Positions 44,419-56,050 of a stretch of DNA of 64,000 bases are shown here, piece by piece. The first letter of the stretch is position 1, and every line of letters begins with the position of its first letter. Made by a program: the position numbers and the translations under genes. The DNA comes from Alloascoidea africana (Eukaryota > Ascomycota > Alloascoideomycetes > Alloascoideales > Alloascoideaceae). The notes beneath the pieces were generated by a model. The model was given only the letters and a program-made list of their open reading frames with translations, had not been told where the DNA came from and ran no database searches. The stretch lies in NCBI GenBank assembly GCA_030581615.1, contig JAKTTT010000009.1:372001-436000 (forward strand), in the 5' to 3' direction.

Positions 44419-47400
44419 ATGACCGGCTCCAAAAGCACTCTCCACAAGCTGCTCAGCTCGTCCTCGTCCTCGTCCTCCTATTCCTCCTACTGCTCAACTC
44501 CCTGCCCGTCCACCTCCGTGTCTCCTCACGCGTTCCATCCTCAGCAGGACCCCTTTGAAGCTCTGCAGTTCCCGGCTGACAGCATCAGCTTCTCGCCTTC
44601 CACAGAGCATGGAGACTCAAACATCCGGTTTCTATTATATGGAACTCCCTATTTGTTGGCTCCGCCAGACATAGACCCAATGTCGGATATACAAGTCATT
44701 ATCGCCCAAGATCCATTCGTCGCTTCTTCGAAACATGTGCTTTTCGATTCAAATCTCAACCAATCCCCACACTCCCAGCCCCAATCTTGTTCGTCTTCGT
44801 CTTCTTCGCCTTTTGTACCGGAAGGTCACAAATCCTCAACCACAAATCCGATCTCAACTGGATCCTCGAATTCCTCTCGAAAGCCTCCAATACAACACTG
44901 TCGACGGCGGCCTCTCCCTCCCGCCGCTCCTACCCTTTCTCTTTCTCATGATTCCTCTCCAAACCCGTTGTCGAGAGAAGGTCTCGCTCCAGTCCCCCAG
45001 CTGCTGGAATACATGTTTGGAACTGTGCCCTTGAGCTCCGTTAGTACCATAGTCAAAGTTCACCCTCTTCCAAAAGAACCCAACAGTCACAGATCCTCAT
45101 ACCTTATTTCCAAAGTCTTTCTTGTGAATCCCAAAATTGACTGCTTTGAAACCATGACCTTGGAAACCTCTTCAAAATCCTCGTTCTGGTATTCTTTTTT
45201 TGAAGACTCAAGATCCGCCGCCAGCGGTAACAGCAATAGTACCCAACATGTCTCCACAGACAACAACCACAATGACTTGGGATCCGAATGGTGCCCACGC
45301 CCAACTGCAATCTCAAATAAAGAATCAGGACTCAGATTCGCAATAGGTCTTATAATAACCTTACCCTCACCAGACATTCAGCTGTTTCTTCAAAACAACT
45401 GGGAAGAAATCACTTACAACTTTGCACATCTCCAAGCCCAAGTTGTCAAGAGCCTACGGCTAATCCTAGCCGATCTTTCATCAACCAGAAATTCCCGTAG
45501 TTCATTCTATCTCCACAAAAAATCAGAGGTTGTGCCCGCCCATTCTCTTCAACACGATGAGTCTATCAGAAGGGCAAGTGAAAAGCTGTGCAGGGCTATT
45601 TATGGACTGGCGTGTATCCCACGAGTCTTGTGTGGCCAAGATAATCTTTTCCAACTTTGTGAGGAGATCCATATGTGGTTGGAAAACAAAGATGGCAGAA
45701 CAGGTGGAACGTATAATCGGTTTTTGGCCGCTGTGGTGAGCGCCACAATTTCTAGTCGAAACGATTTGCTCCGTAAACCCTGTGAACGAAGAACATTAAG
45801 ATTAGGCGCCGGCAAAGATAGCATGAGTCCAATTTCCAGAGTCGTGATTCAGACTGGCAATCCGGTCGTTGCAAGAATTCTGATATTTATAATAACATCA
45901 ATGTTGCCAGATCAACTGAGCGATAAGATTTCTGGCCAGGTTCAAAGGATTAAAAAGAATCTTGCATTTTCACAAATCCATGAAGACGATGATGACGAAA
46001 GAAGAGAATCTGTAGTGGAATTGGATCGAGAGGGAACAATAACCACTCAAAAGCTGTCCAGTGCATTGTTATCCAGTTCATGTTTCGAGAATAATTTCCA
46101 AACTCCTTCACATTTGATAAGTGCAACGTCTACAGGTTGGGAAATACCCAAATCAAGCGCTTCATCCTCAACAACAATCCCAACGCTTGGCTCTGCTGGC
46201 CCCGTTACGGGCGCCTCGTTCGCCTCCAATTCAACTTCCTCATCTTTAGCATATTTATCATCAAGCCTATCTTCAACAGGAGGATATCCCGATTCCCTTT
46301 CTTCCTCTTGGTCCAGGTACGGACGATCGTTCTTTGATTCGATCAAGAATAAGTATGTTCTCGCAAGTTCAGGATCAATTAGCGGTAGTAGCACCAGATC
46401 ACAACCTCATTCTCGAAGAGGTTCCGCTCTTTACTCTCCTTCAATTGGTATGACTCCTTCCGGTCCAATAACAAGACACAGCAATGCCAGTCAAGATTTT
46501 GAAGTTTTGGAAATCACCAGTCCAACTCATGTCCTCAGAGCAAAATCTTCTCTGGAACTCTCTGTGCAGCCACCATCCCGACCGAGCCTTTCAAAATTCC
46601 CATCTGCAGACAGAACCACAACAATGGTTTGGACAACGACTCAGAAAAGAGAAAGACAGAGCCGTACTTTTAGTACTGAACTTCGAGGTGATAGCGTGCC
46701 ATTCTTAGATGATGTGTTGCATCCCGATGTTGTTTTTTCGCTTGATGAGGATAACGATGATTTTTATAACGTTGAACTGAATCCAGCGAATTTTGATGTT
46801 GATTCAAATTTACAAAAAACATCTTTGGGAAGAGACTTTTATGCAGATGGAAATGGTGCTGTGGTAAGTCTTAATCCAATCTGCGGATACGTTACTGGAT
46901 TCCATCCCGAGTTTTCAATACAGGCGTGTAAAATAGATCCAGAGCTGGAGTCCAATGTGATGCACGCTTTAAAAGCAGATGCTGAGTTTGTGGTTGATGT
47001 AGACACACAGACAAATGAGTTGTTTAAGAAAGATGATTCGTTAGAGTTGGTCACGGATTGGATTGCCCTTTCGAAATGCTATTTTATATCTTTGAAAGCT
47101 CGAGAGATTAAAGAAATTACACTTTCGCGGAGATACCATAAGCCAAATCATCACAACTCTGGTGAAATTGAGAGAGCGCCGGGGGTTCGAAAATCAAGCA
47201 TGCTCAACGCTAGTCAGTCATCTCCTCCTATCTTTGGATATGGACCAGTCTCTACTTTGTCTGCAGGGACAAAACTGGCGTCCTCTACTTCACCATGTAC
47301 AACGACATTTGAACAAAAGATTACATCTAGAAAGATCTATTATGGCGGAAAGCCCATTTCGGAAATGTCAGGTATGGTAAATATAGTAGCACAATTGCTC

Positions 47401-47604
47401 GAATCAATTTCAGATTGTCGAAAACCACCATCACCTCATCAACAAGTTTCTTCAAAAATTCAACTGAAGAATAACAAATCGAATTTGGAACTTTGTCAAC
47501 AGAATACAAAGCCAATGAATATTGCTGGGGCCTCTTTGGAGTCCCATGAATATGAGCAAATATCTAGCTTGTTCAACACATTGCTGACTCTTAACAAAGA
47601 TTAA
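44419..47604 (+). CDS. LST4: FNIP/Lst4-type DENN protein
   Basis: Single-exon protein of 1061 residues. It resembles Lst4, the yeast folliculin-interacting protein that with Lst7 activates the Rag GTPases and TORC1 at the vacuole in response to amino acids. Family blocks include RFLLYGTPYLLAPPDIDPMSD near 74-95, the LLEYMFGTVPLSSVSTIVKV / HPLPKEP block near 195-225 (the phosphorylation-sensitive FNIP motif), and LRFAIGLIITLP near 308-320. A long Ser/Thr-rich disordered stretch fills about 500-790. A C-terminal DENN-like part contains LVTDWIALSKCYFISLKARE and GGKPISEMSGMVNIVAQLLE. It starts with a Ser-rich leader. Assigned with good but not full certainty because FNIP proteins diverge strongly. 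Confidence 0.82.
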   Translation: MTGSKSTLHKLLSSSSSSSSYSSYCSTPCPSTSVSPHAFHPQQDPFEALQFPADSISFSPSTEHGDSNIRFLLYGTPYLLAPPDIDPMSDIQVIIAQDPFVASSKHVLFDSNLNQSPHSQPQSCSSSSSSPFVPEGHKSSTTNPISTGSSNSSRKPPIQHCRRRPLPPAAPTLSLSHDSSPNPLSREGLAPVPQLLEYMFGTVPLSSVSTIVKVHPLPKEPNSHRSSYLISKVFLVNPKIDCFETMTLETSSKSSFWYSFFEDSRSAASGNSNSTQHVSTDNNHNDLGSEWCPRPTAISNKESGLRFAIGLIITLPSPDIQLFLQNNWEEITYNFAHLQAQVVKSLRLILADLSSTRNSRSSFYLHKKSEVVPAHSLQHDESIRRASEKLCRAIYGLACIPRVLCGQDNLFQLCEEIHMWLENKDGRTGGTYNRFLAAVVSATISSRNDLLRKPCERRTLRLGAGKDSMSPISRVVIQTGNPVVARILIFIITSMLPDQLSDKISGQVQRIKKNLAFSQIHEDDDDERRESVVELDREGTITTQKLSSALLSSSCFENNFQTPSHLISATSTGWEIPKSSASSSTTIPTLGSAGPVTGASFASNSTSSSLAYLSSSLSSTGGYPDSLSSSWSRYGRSFFDSIKNKYVLASSGSISGSSTRSQPHSRRGSALYSPSIGMTPSGPITRHSNASQDFEVLEITSPTHVLRAKSSLELSVQPPSRPSLSKFPSADRTTTMVWTTTQKRERQSRTFSTELRGDSVPFLDDVLHPDVVFSLDEDNDDFYNVELNPANFDVDSNLQKTSLGRDFYADGNGAVVSLNPICGYVTGFHPEFSIQACKIDPELESNVMHALKADAEFVVDVDTQTNELFKKDDSLELVTDWIALSKCYFISLKAREIKEITLSRRYHKPNHHNSGEIERAPGVRKSSMLNASQSSPPIFGYGPVSTLSAGTKLASSTSPCTTTFEQKITSRKIYYGGKPISEMSGMVNIVAQLLESISDCRKPPSPHQQVSSKIQLKNNKSNLELCQQNTKPMNIAGASLESHEYEQISSLFNTLLTLNKD

Positions 47605-49247
47605 TCATACAAGAGGGTATACAAAAATTGACTTTCTTTTCTACCTTGTTTTTTTTTGCTGTTTTGTTTTTCATTTTGCGTCTCTATGATTGTTTGGGTT
47701 AGTTTTTTTTTTTTTTGTAATTGGCATTATTACCTGGTATCTGATCTCTCTTGTTCCACCACTAATGAATGATACTTTAAACTTTTTTCTTCATTTGCTT
47801 CTTTCCTTATATTTATATATAATATGTACCTTTAGGCGTATACTAGTTCTAGCTTTGGGATGAATAAAAAATAACAAATAGGTAATTATCTCACAAAGCC
47901 CTGAATTGTTTCAACAATTGCTAGGCATGATTTTGTTCATTGGAGAAAACGTGGGCTTTATGGAATAGCTCGATATGGTCACCAGGTGTGCTTTTACAGT
48001 AGTTTCTATCAGGGATATCTTGAGTGTATTGTAAACTGTTTGTTGATTTTCTGGGGTTGAATTAATCGTAGTATTCATTCAATGGAGGCTATATACATTT
48101 CAAGTGAACCTGGGGTTTCTACAGGCAGTGCTCATCAGTATTGAATAGACCTGGTAATCTCCCACAAGACCCTGAATGGTTTGTGCAGCTCGTTGCGTAT
48201 TGGGGAAAACACAGATCCTTAGTGGGCAGCTTCAGTACCTCTAATAGCTATTCGCGTTTATTTTGTTACCGTTAGAAGCCCCTTGTTTGTTTAACCAATA
48301 CACTTGAAAACCCTTACTCTGATGATCAGGGATGATATGAGAAAATGGAAAGTTCATGAGCATGTGTGTCTTTAAAACTAAAAATTGGGTACACAGGGTG
48401 AAAGGAAAAACTTATCTCCGCAAAAAAACTCTTTTTATTTTCTTGGCCTTCGGATATTTATCAATGTTAGATCACAAATTTCTATATCTTGGTCGTTCTT
48501 TGCATGGGCAAGCCAAGGATGGAGATGCTAGATTTCTCGTGAACAAGCATGCTCTTGTGGAAGAACCACAACACCACACACAGAGCAGAGAAGAGCATGA
48601 AAAGTGGCAAGAAAAGATGAGGACTATTTGCGCTGTTCGGAAAACAAAAAGACAAAAAAAAAACGAATAAATTCATCTTCGTGCAGTATATATTCAGAGA
48701 GGAGATTAATGGCTTGGTGTGACTGTGTAAATAGAACACAAACATATTACGGCCTGTCTCTAAAATGCTGTGTATGCTTTCAAAGACATATCCTTGATCC
48801 GAAGGCGCATTTCTGCTTTTTCTCCAGTGCTTGTTCTCATGAAGCATAGCTCCTAAAGGTGAACTGTATACTTGTGTATATACAGAGGAGTGAACACGTC
48901 TCAACTATTGGATGTGCAAAAATAACTTGATCTTGTGAGTCCCATAATTATTGGCCCTTTAATTAATCTCCTTCATACAGTTTTTGCTCTTGGCCTACCA
49001 GATTATACCGGTTGAATTCGGGAAATCCGATGCTGGCGGATCGATTTTCGATTCAATAAAAAAAATGTAATGCAGTGCCCGTCAGAATCCCTGGAGATGA
49101 TCGCTAATGTAGTTGAAGCAGATTAATTTGAGGTATTCATTTGTACACGTAATTCGCTGCTTATAAAAGAGGACGCTTTTTTTTTTCATCCCTCCCAGTC
49201 TCTTTTTGCGCTACTTGGCTTTTCTCTACATTTAGCATGCCACTAGT
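47605..49247. other. Intergenic with a degenerate direct repeat
   Basis: About 1.6 kb after the LST4-like gene. It contains two similar copies of a roughly 80 bp block starting GGTAAT at 47881 and 48153 (see repeat entry). A TATA-like ATAAAAGAGG at about 49163 lies some 80 bp before the small candidate gene. No other gene is supported. Confidence 0.5.
47881..48213. repeat. Degenerate tandem repeat pair, period about 272 bp
   Basis: Copies at 47881-47965 and 48153-48213 share GGTAAT, then CTCACAA/CCCACAAG, CCCTGAA, GTTT and later ATTGG-GAAAAC. The match is partial but ordered over some 70 bp. It looks like an old duplication rather than a microsatellite. Whether it extends into the 190 bp between the copies I cannot say by eye. 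Confidence 0.45.
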
Positions 49248-49684
49248 ATGAGTTCGATTTTTGTGTTGAGAGGGCGGCTTTTGGGGAAAGCTTTGCTTTC
49301 TTCCACATTGAAGCGCGAGTTTGTGCAATTTCTTGCAAGCATCCCAGATAATACTCTACTTGATATAGCCTTCCCCCTTGAATCCGATTCCCATGTCATC
49401 ATCCATAGCACAGATCAGTTTGTGATGATCAGAAACCCCGTAAGTATTATGGTTTTTCTATACAGAATGGAATGAATTGTTGGATTAACAGAATGTAGTT
49501 AAATCGAGACGGAGAGCACAAGGTCGAAATTCGAGTCCGAACGGACAATGGAACAAAACCTTTGGAAACCACCGTTTCCATTGTTTATATCGCCTGCTCT
49601 TCTTTCTCAACTGCCACTGCGGGTCTGATACGATCGGCATTCAGAAAGGGTTACTGTAGTATTAGGCCATCCCAGCATCTATGA
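49248..49684 (+). CDS. Small two-exon hypothetical protein
   Basis: Exon 49248-49439 ends at a consensus GTAAGT donor; splicing to a TAG acceptor at 49496-49498, behind a GATTAAC branch, keeps the frame open through 49499-49684 and gives 125 residues. The predicted protein has an amphipathic basic N-terminus (MSSIFVLRGRLLGKALLSST) and a central LDIAFPLESDSHVIIHSTDQ. After the splice it reads DGEHKVEIRVRTDNGT and then VSIVYIACSSFSTATAGLI, which could be a membrane segment. No known family is recognised. A TATA-like box about 80 bp upstream supports transcription. The basic hydrophobic start could be a mitochondrial presequence. Existence is only suggestive: the splice pair is inferred, and a 59 bp intron is at the short end. 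Confidence 0.42.
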
Positions 49685-52600
49685 ATCGCTATTTTGCATC
49701 TTTAGGAGATGGCTTCAACTAATGACTATTTCCGATCGCTATAACCGAACCAAATCTGATGTTTTTTTCCCAAGGTCTAAATTTTTATGTCTACTTCGTT
49801 TTCACCATTGCCCAGGCTGTGTACTTATCCTGGATGAAGTTATATTATAGGGTCTCTGAACAAAGACCAACAATTCGAAAAGGAACGGTTTGTGAATTTT
49901 TGTGAAATGTTTCGACGTACTGAGGACTAGTGCCATCATAATTCATGTTCATGATTATTTGTTGATATCGTAGCAAGGCAATGTTGTAATAATAGCCAGT
50001 CCACCCATGATCATGGCAAAATTTGCACACGAACCATGACGATTTATACATGAAGATCTGAGCTCCACGGCTCGATCCAACTCCTCTACCACATTTTCTC
50101 CGTTGTATTTTCACTTGCCAATCCGTACACGATCCACGATTCATGCATTTGACACATATTTACGGCAACAGCTTTTAACCGAGTGTCAACTTGACTTATT
50201 GTTTGCCTAATACAACAGCCTGTAGAGGAATTTTTCATTAAAACAAAAAGGAGGGGATTATATTTGCATTTATGTTTGTAATTTTTATTTGTTACGCGTA
50301 CCAAAGTATTTCAATGCCTTGATTTTTATTCGTAAGAAAAATACAGACAAACTAGGAACTGTCTACCTAAATGGCATGCTCTGAAGAGCCTTAGAAGAAT
50401 GTTTTCAGAGCTGACGCTACTATTGATTGCAAGAAATGCTTACGAATTTTTGATTCGAATGAGCGTTCAGTATGCATCGATTGAAAAATAAAAAAAAAAG
50501 GATGCCTGAGCCATAGCTAGCCATAAATCGCTGCTAGGATCATTTCATTTTGAGGCAAGTCTTGATTATCAGAGGTTTTTAACGATTACAATTGTTTGCA
50601 ATATTGTATTTGTGAGTTTTTTTTTTGATATTAGACTGTCCTATTCAAAGCATGATCGGAGTGGTAAGACTCAACATTTGGCAGAGCAGGGAAGACCGTG
50701 GAGGTTGATGACGCCAGGAATCAGTTAACCCCGTTGTTGGCGCCTTTCTTTATTTTTACCCATTTGGCTAGTTTTTAAATGACATGCTTTTTGAGCTTAT
50801 TTAGCACTCTTTCTTTTTTTCTTGATTTTGATGGAAAAGGAAATATTTTTCATTATTTAAAGGAATAATAGATAAATACACTTGTGAGGCCGCCTTGCAG
50901 CTGCTATAGAAAAAAGCAAACTGCAGTAACCAAAAAAATGTGTTAACACGTTTAAGCGATAAAGCAGAAGAACGATAAGCATCACCGTCATAACAAAGGT
51001 GCATATAGGGATGGAGCGTTTGTTAGAGTCTTTATAGCTATTGATCACTGAATATACAAACAAGACTTGAACTAGAAAGCTGAGAATGGTAACAAATATG
51101 CAAGGAAAGAGTATACAGGGAGATACTGATAGAGAAGAAAGTGTGGCTACACTTGTATCATAATTTCGTAAAAAGCTTTTTAAAAACTTAGGGAGATTTC
51201 TCAGGATTTTTAAGTCATAATTGCACGTCACTTAGAGATTTTGCCTTTACTCACAAACATGTCCGAACCCAGCAAAAAACAAACAGACTAGATAGATTTA
51301 TAAACACAAATAGAAAAACAATATAACTGTATGTTTAACATTTCCCTGAAACCAGGAAAAAAGGTAAATTTCTCATGTTTTTGGTGCTTCTCTGGGGGAA
51401 ATAAATAATATTCTGTCACGTTTTACACCGACACACGACACACTACAGCGATGACTCCGACATTCAGGATCATCATTTATGAAAAATTTCGGATTATGTT
51501 ATTTTTCCCCTTTCCATAGAAAGAATCCTATGTAGAGATCTAGAGCAGTTCTGCAAAAAAGACCAGTGTGGGCAACTACTTTTCCAAAAATCATGACATC
51601 AAAAAGTCATCTATTTATTAATTCATAGAGCAGCAAATGTGCAAGCAGAACTGCCACATGTTTTGAAAATTGGGGCTGTTGATAACTAAATTAAATGAAT
51701 AGGACACCCACAGCGCTACAATGAAGAATGTGTAACTTGATGTTTTTTTCTTTTTCTTTGCTTTTTTTCCCTGAATAACAAAAGCAAATAAGGATATTTC
51801 AGAGTACTACTGCACATCGGCCTTAGGAACCCATTTTTAAGCTTGTGTAAAGCTTGAAACAATGCTGGATAAATTGGCTAGAAAGTATATTATTAATGGG
51901 CACTGATGTAGAAGATCTATAGTTTTGCGCCTTGACAGATTTATTGCATCCAGATTAAGTTATTGTTGGTCATGAGGTTCTTATGCTTGATAGATAGGCA
52001 AAGCCTATGGGCAATCTGTTTAATCGTTATTTGATCCTGTAATATAATGTAAAGAAGCAATAAATTGAGTGATAGGATCTGAAAAAAAATATCAATTAAT
52101 TGATTACATTCAAACCGCTTTGATAAACCTCCTTTCTTTCCTGGCGTCCAGCGTAGCACTCCCCTTCGCCTCCTTCATTAAAAAGAAAAAAGGAGAAAAC
52201 TATATGGCAAACACAAGATTAGCACACGAAATGCCTTGCTTGGATTTGTTTGAAGTAAAGTGAACACAAGTAAACCATCTCGCGCAAATATGCAATAGGT
52301 TGTTCTTGGCTGTACAAATCTGTGCTTCGATGCATATAAACCCACCCATATTGTCACTCTTGACTGTCAAAATATAGAGATACAGGTTTAGGTTAGGATG
52401 CAACGTTAATTGCCATTTTTTTTTCTTTCCCATGGATCATTCATTCATCTGAAAAAAGTATGAAATTTTCTGAAACAGCTCAGATTATCAGAAACTAAAC
52501 CCTGGCCTGGTTCGTTTATTATACTTTGAAAATGTTTTTCTTTTTCCTGTTTTCACACAGAAGAAAATGTCTATTTGTAGTTTAAAAGTGAAATAGATTG

Positions 52601-54519
52601 TCGTATCGATGACCACTTGACATTCCTTTTGCTTGCTTAAAGTATGACAGGTAGGAGCCAAACATCTTGGCCCTCCACCACCGTAATAGCAATAATCCTA
52701 ACGAGTTTCTTCGTACTTTGACATACACGCACAGTAGAACTTGTGATGAGGGCCATAAAACTCAATTAGGTTAATTTCACATGTGGCATGTCAAGTTGCA
52801 AGCTTTTTATTGTTGCAATAGGCTTTAGATCTTGACGAGTCGAAGATGTACTCCTGCTTGATACAAGTAGTCAATTCACCCCGAGCATGTGCAGAAATCA
52901 AGTGTATCTAGTAACCACACTTAACTCGAAATCTGCTAGTGCTCTATCCTCCATTCTGAAGTGGAAAAGTGTATAGTAAGCGCGTATTGAGAGCGTTCCC
53001 TGTCAAAACAGCGATGGTCTGATTATTACAAAAGGGTTCAAGATCTCTGGCAGACCTTGACATGCTGTTCCGCTCCTCGATGGTGACAGTTCAGATAGCT
53101 CGGACCGGCCCTGCAGACACCTAACCAGATGGAAAGTTACCCTTGGAGTCAGCATCAAAGGCCGAAGACAGAGGCAGCACAAGCACGAGAGGCTCGCCTA
53201 TCCGCTTACAGCATCAGGTTGTGCGACCAGCCCAGCGCTCCTGCAACACGCGATTAAACACCTGCGCATTGCCTTTTCTCCTTCTGCCTGCTTCTTCTCC
53301 GCGAGATTTACAGCTTCTATTATATCTGGCGCCTACACCGCCTTTCTCAGACTTGCTGATAACGGTCTCTCTCTTGTTCTGTAGAGAGAATTCCGGGTGC
53401 ATAAGCAGGAGCAGAGTGCTGTTTTGGGTCTGGACTGGCTGGCCCAGACTCTGGAGGATCATGTATGTGCCTTGGGTTCGTAGACAGATGAGCAAGTGTT
53501 TGGTTTGAGACCCTGGTCTACTCTCACGGCACACCATATGTCTTTTGCTTTGCTCAGGCAAGGAAATCCAGCTTGCCTTGCGCAGCCCTTTTTGGCAAAG
53601 GGGAGGAGAACCATCTTATGGAACACGTTAGTTATCTGTTTTCTTTGCAATCAAGTAGCTAGGGTGGAGCTCGCCTTATAATAACCTTGGTTAATAACTC
53701 GTTTTCGCGGGTTCAAACGAGATGTATTAAATTAAGCCGAATCTTGACCCTCTCTTCCAGCGAAAATCTGGAACCTTTTCAACTTCCATAACTTTAAGCT
53801 TAATATCATTAAGATTCGATTGCAGCAGGGCTCTGAACAACACTTGTTCCAGCTTTTCCTCCTTTCACTCTCTAAGACAAGTTTTGGAGTTGCCAATCTC
53901 CTACTGTATGATAAGCATATACAGCCTCCATATCTAAAGAAAACAGGTGCTTTCACGTTCAAACCAAACCCAACGCGCATTACATTTTCCACCCCTCTGT
54001 AGTTGTGCTTCCATTGATTTGGAGACATGTGCCAGAGTTTTAAACCTAATCTCGGGTGCATGATTGGAGTACTCAAGGTGACCTGCTACGCACATCAATA
54101 ATAGAACCAACTGCCTCACCAAAAGCAACGAATTTTCTACAGTCTCTTTTTTTTGTTCAAAGAGAAAAAAAAAATTCTTATGCTGAAGCTCTCTTCTGTT
54201 TCGAAGAATGCATCGTTTACATTACTAAAATACTGGTATATAATAATAGCAAAAAGAACAAACAGGAATATGAAACCTTAAAAGTGAGAAATTGGGAGAG
54301 AAGAACCGTGCGTATTCAAAAGAAACATTAGAAATTAATGTCACACATAATAATGGAGAGATAGTAAAATGAAACGCTTGTTTTGTGAACTGGTTTCAAG
54401 CTTATGCTTAAATAGGAATATCATGAAGGGTGAAAAATTGTACCAAAAACAAAAAAGAGAGAGCATCTGAAGAGATGAAAAATGCAAATCATTTTCTGTA
54501 AATTTGTCACCACTCTGCT
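49685..54519. other. Long gene-poor region
   Basis: About 4.8 kb of mostly AT-rich DNA. A hydrophobic frame on the minus strand near 50857-51231 has no ATG start except internally and is not called. Around 53.1-53.65 kb the composition rises in G and C and splice-like signals appear (separate entry). The right end is the 3' flank of the Myb gene. No tRNA or array repeats were found. Confidence 0.5.
53385..53626 (+). other. Candidate spliced exons, unknown gene
   Basis: A strong acceptor (GCTGATAAC branch, pyrimidine tract, CTGTAG) precedes 53385. The segment 53385-53462 is 78 nt, open in frame (EFRVHKQEQSAVLGLDWLAQ), and ends at a GTATGT donor. A second acceptor (TTTGCTCAG) opens 53558-53626, 69 nt, which stays in frame and ends at GTTAGT. 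Both are multiples of three. No convincing first exon or family was found, so this may be a fast-evolving gene, a spliced non-coding RNA, or chance. Confidence 0.2.
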
Positions 54520-56050
54520 CTACTTCTGCTTGTTGATTGAAGCGATCGTATTGGTGGCGCAAGCTGCTGAATTCTCTTTCCTGTTAGTTGTGCCTTCTTC
54601 GGATCTGATCTTTGTCCGACTCTGTTCATCTGCCGGCTTGCTGCTTTCAATAGACTTTGTGTCTGCTCCTATTAATAAACCTGCCTTTGGTGATTCTTTC
54701 CTTTTTTTGGTTGGAGGCGTGCCATCATCGCTGCTTTCCGAGTTGGCATCGTCTTCATCTACCCCTGATAGGACTGTATTGGTCAGTATGAGATAACAGT
54801 TAAAACAACACTAAAAAAAAACTTACGTTCACCTTTAAATTTCTTCACCAACCGCTTCCATCTATACCTGACAGATTGGCTATCACGCTTTCCAAGCTTA
54901 ATTGCATAGGAGGTGTAATTTTGACGTGGTAAGGTCGATAGGACCATGTCTATTAGTTGTGCGTCGTCTTCTGCAGTCCACGTTGTATTTGAGGCTTTCG
55001 ATCGCTTGGGTTGCTTTCTTCGGATTGGGGGTGCTTCAATAACCTCTATTGGAACAGCCTGGTGTTGCTGTTGGTGCTGTCTTTCATGTTGTCTTTGATA
55101 TGACGGTATTTCATCGTATGATCGTTTAATTTGCTGATCTGATAACGTTCGATGCTGGTGACCAAGATATGGTATCAAGGTTGGATTTGTACTTCCCAAG
55201 GAAGATGTAGAAGAAAGTGCTGGGGTCAAGGGAAGACCTGCACCACTGGAAGAGTTTGAGGTTGAAGGTTCGAGAGAAGTGTTTTGGGAAGTGATGGTCA
55301 GTAGAGGAGGGAATCGAGTTAGCTGTGATTGGACTCGGCTTTCATGGGAGATCTGATGGGCAAACACCGAAGACTGAGAAGAGTATTCGCCTTGTATGCT
55401 TGTTTGAGATTGCGAAGGAGGATGAGGAGAGCCAGTATGTTCAAAAATGCTTCCTCGCGAAATCGAACCAGTTGCAGAATCTGATATTGAAGGGCCGGAA
55501 TAAGAGACGGAGCGGGTATTCGAATATGTGCTTTCTATAGGAGAAAAATGATGAGGGGGGAAATGAGCTTTTGGAAGCGATGCTTGGAAAGCCGATGTTG
55601 TCGGTCTGGATATGGAGCCACTATGGATAGGAGAAGTCACCGGGGATCTTGATCTATTGGCGTTTAGGGCTGGCAGAGTTGATGATGCACTGGTCGTCTT
55701 TGGGGAGGTGTTGAGATTGCTGCTCCTTGGAGAAAGTTCGCTTTTCTCCTTTTTGATGATTTCGCTTATTGGAGACAGAGACACATTTCTCGATACTCTT
55801 TGGCTGGAAGAGGTCGAAGGGGACTGTTTCTCGTTTGCTTTATTCTTGTCATTTAGTAGATCTGCCAGGTTCATTCGGGAGGGTAGAGTTCTGGGTCTTG
55901 ATGTTCTTATTGGATTCGTGTTAGCATGCTTGCCATTTCCTAAACCTACAAGGAGATCTCCATGATCACTACATACCTTTCAAAAGAATTTATGGAGGTT
56001 AACGAGGGTAGTGCGGGCAAGGGAGAGGGGAGTTGGTTTGTTGAAAACAT
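54520..56050 (-). CDS. SANT/Myb-like DNA-binding protein
   Basis: Predicted nuclear protein of 463 residues from three exons: 55977-56050, 54827-55890 and 54520-54773. Residues about 325-378 form one Myb/SANT helix set, starting NTTWTAEDDAQLIDMVLSTL, with a second Trp in VRYRWKRLVKKF; the middle aromatic position is Tyr. The preceding RRKQPKRSK looks like a nuclear localisation signal. The N-terminal two thirds are Ser/Thr/Pro/Gln-rich and disordered. Exon 3 adds a charged tail, DEDDANSESSDDG and PPTKKRKESPK. Intron 1 has GTATGT and a strong TGCTAACA branch; intron 2 has GTAAGT and CAG. If intron 1 is wrong, translation could start at 55874 (MNLADLLND). Single-Myb proteins act as transcription or telomere factors; which applies here is unknown. 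Confidence 0.75.

Noticed and set aside
50857-51231. A 124-codon hydrophobic frame on the minus strand
   Set aside because: A stop lies directly before its non-ATG start, possible upstream splicing does not keep the frame, and hydrophobic frames are common by chance in AT-rich DNA.
53143-53508. A 121-codon frame on the + strand across the GC-richer patch
   Set aside because: It has no ATG start and it runs through the splice signals that fit a different frame better.
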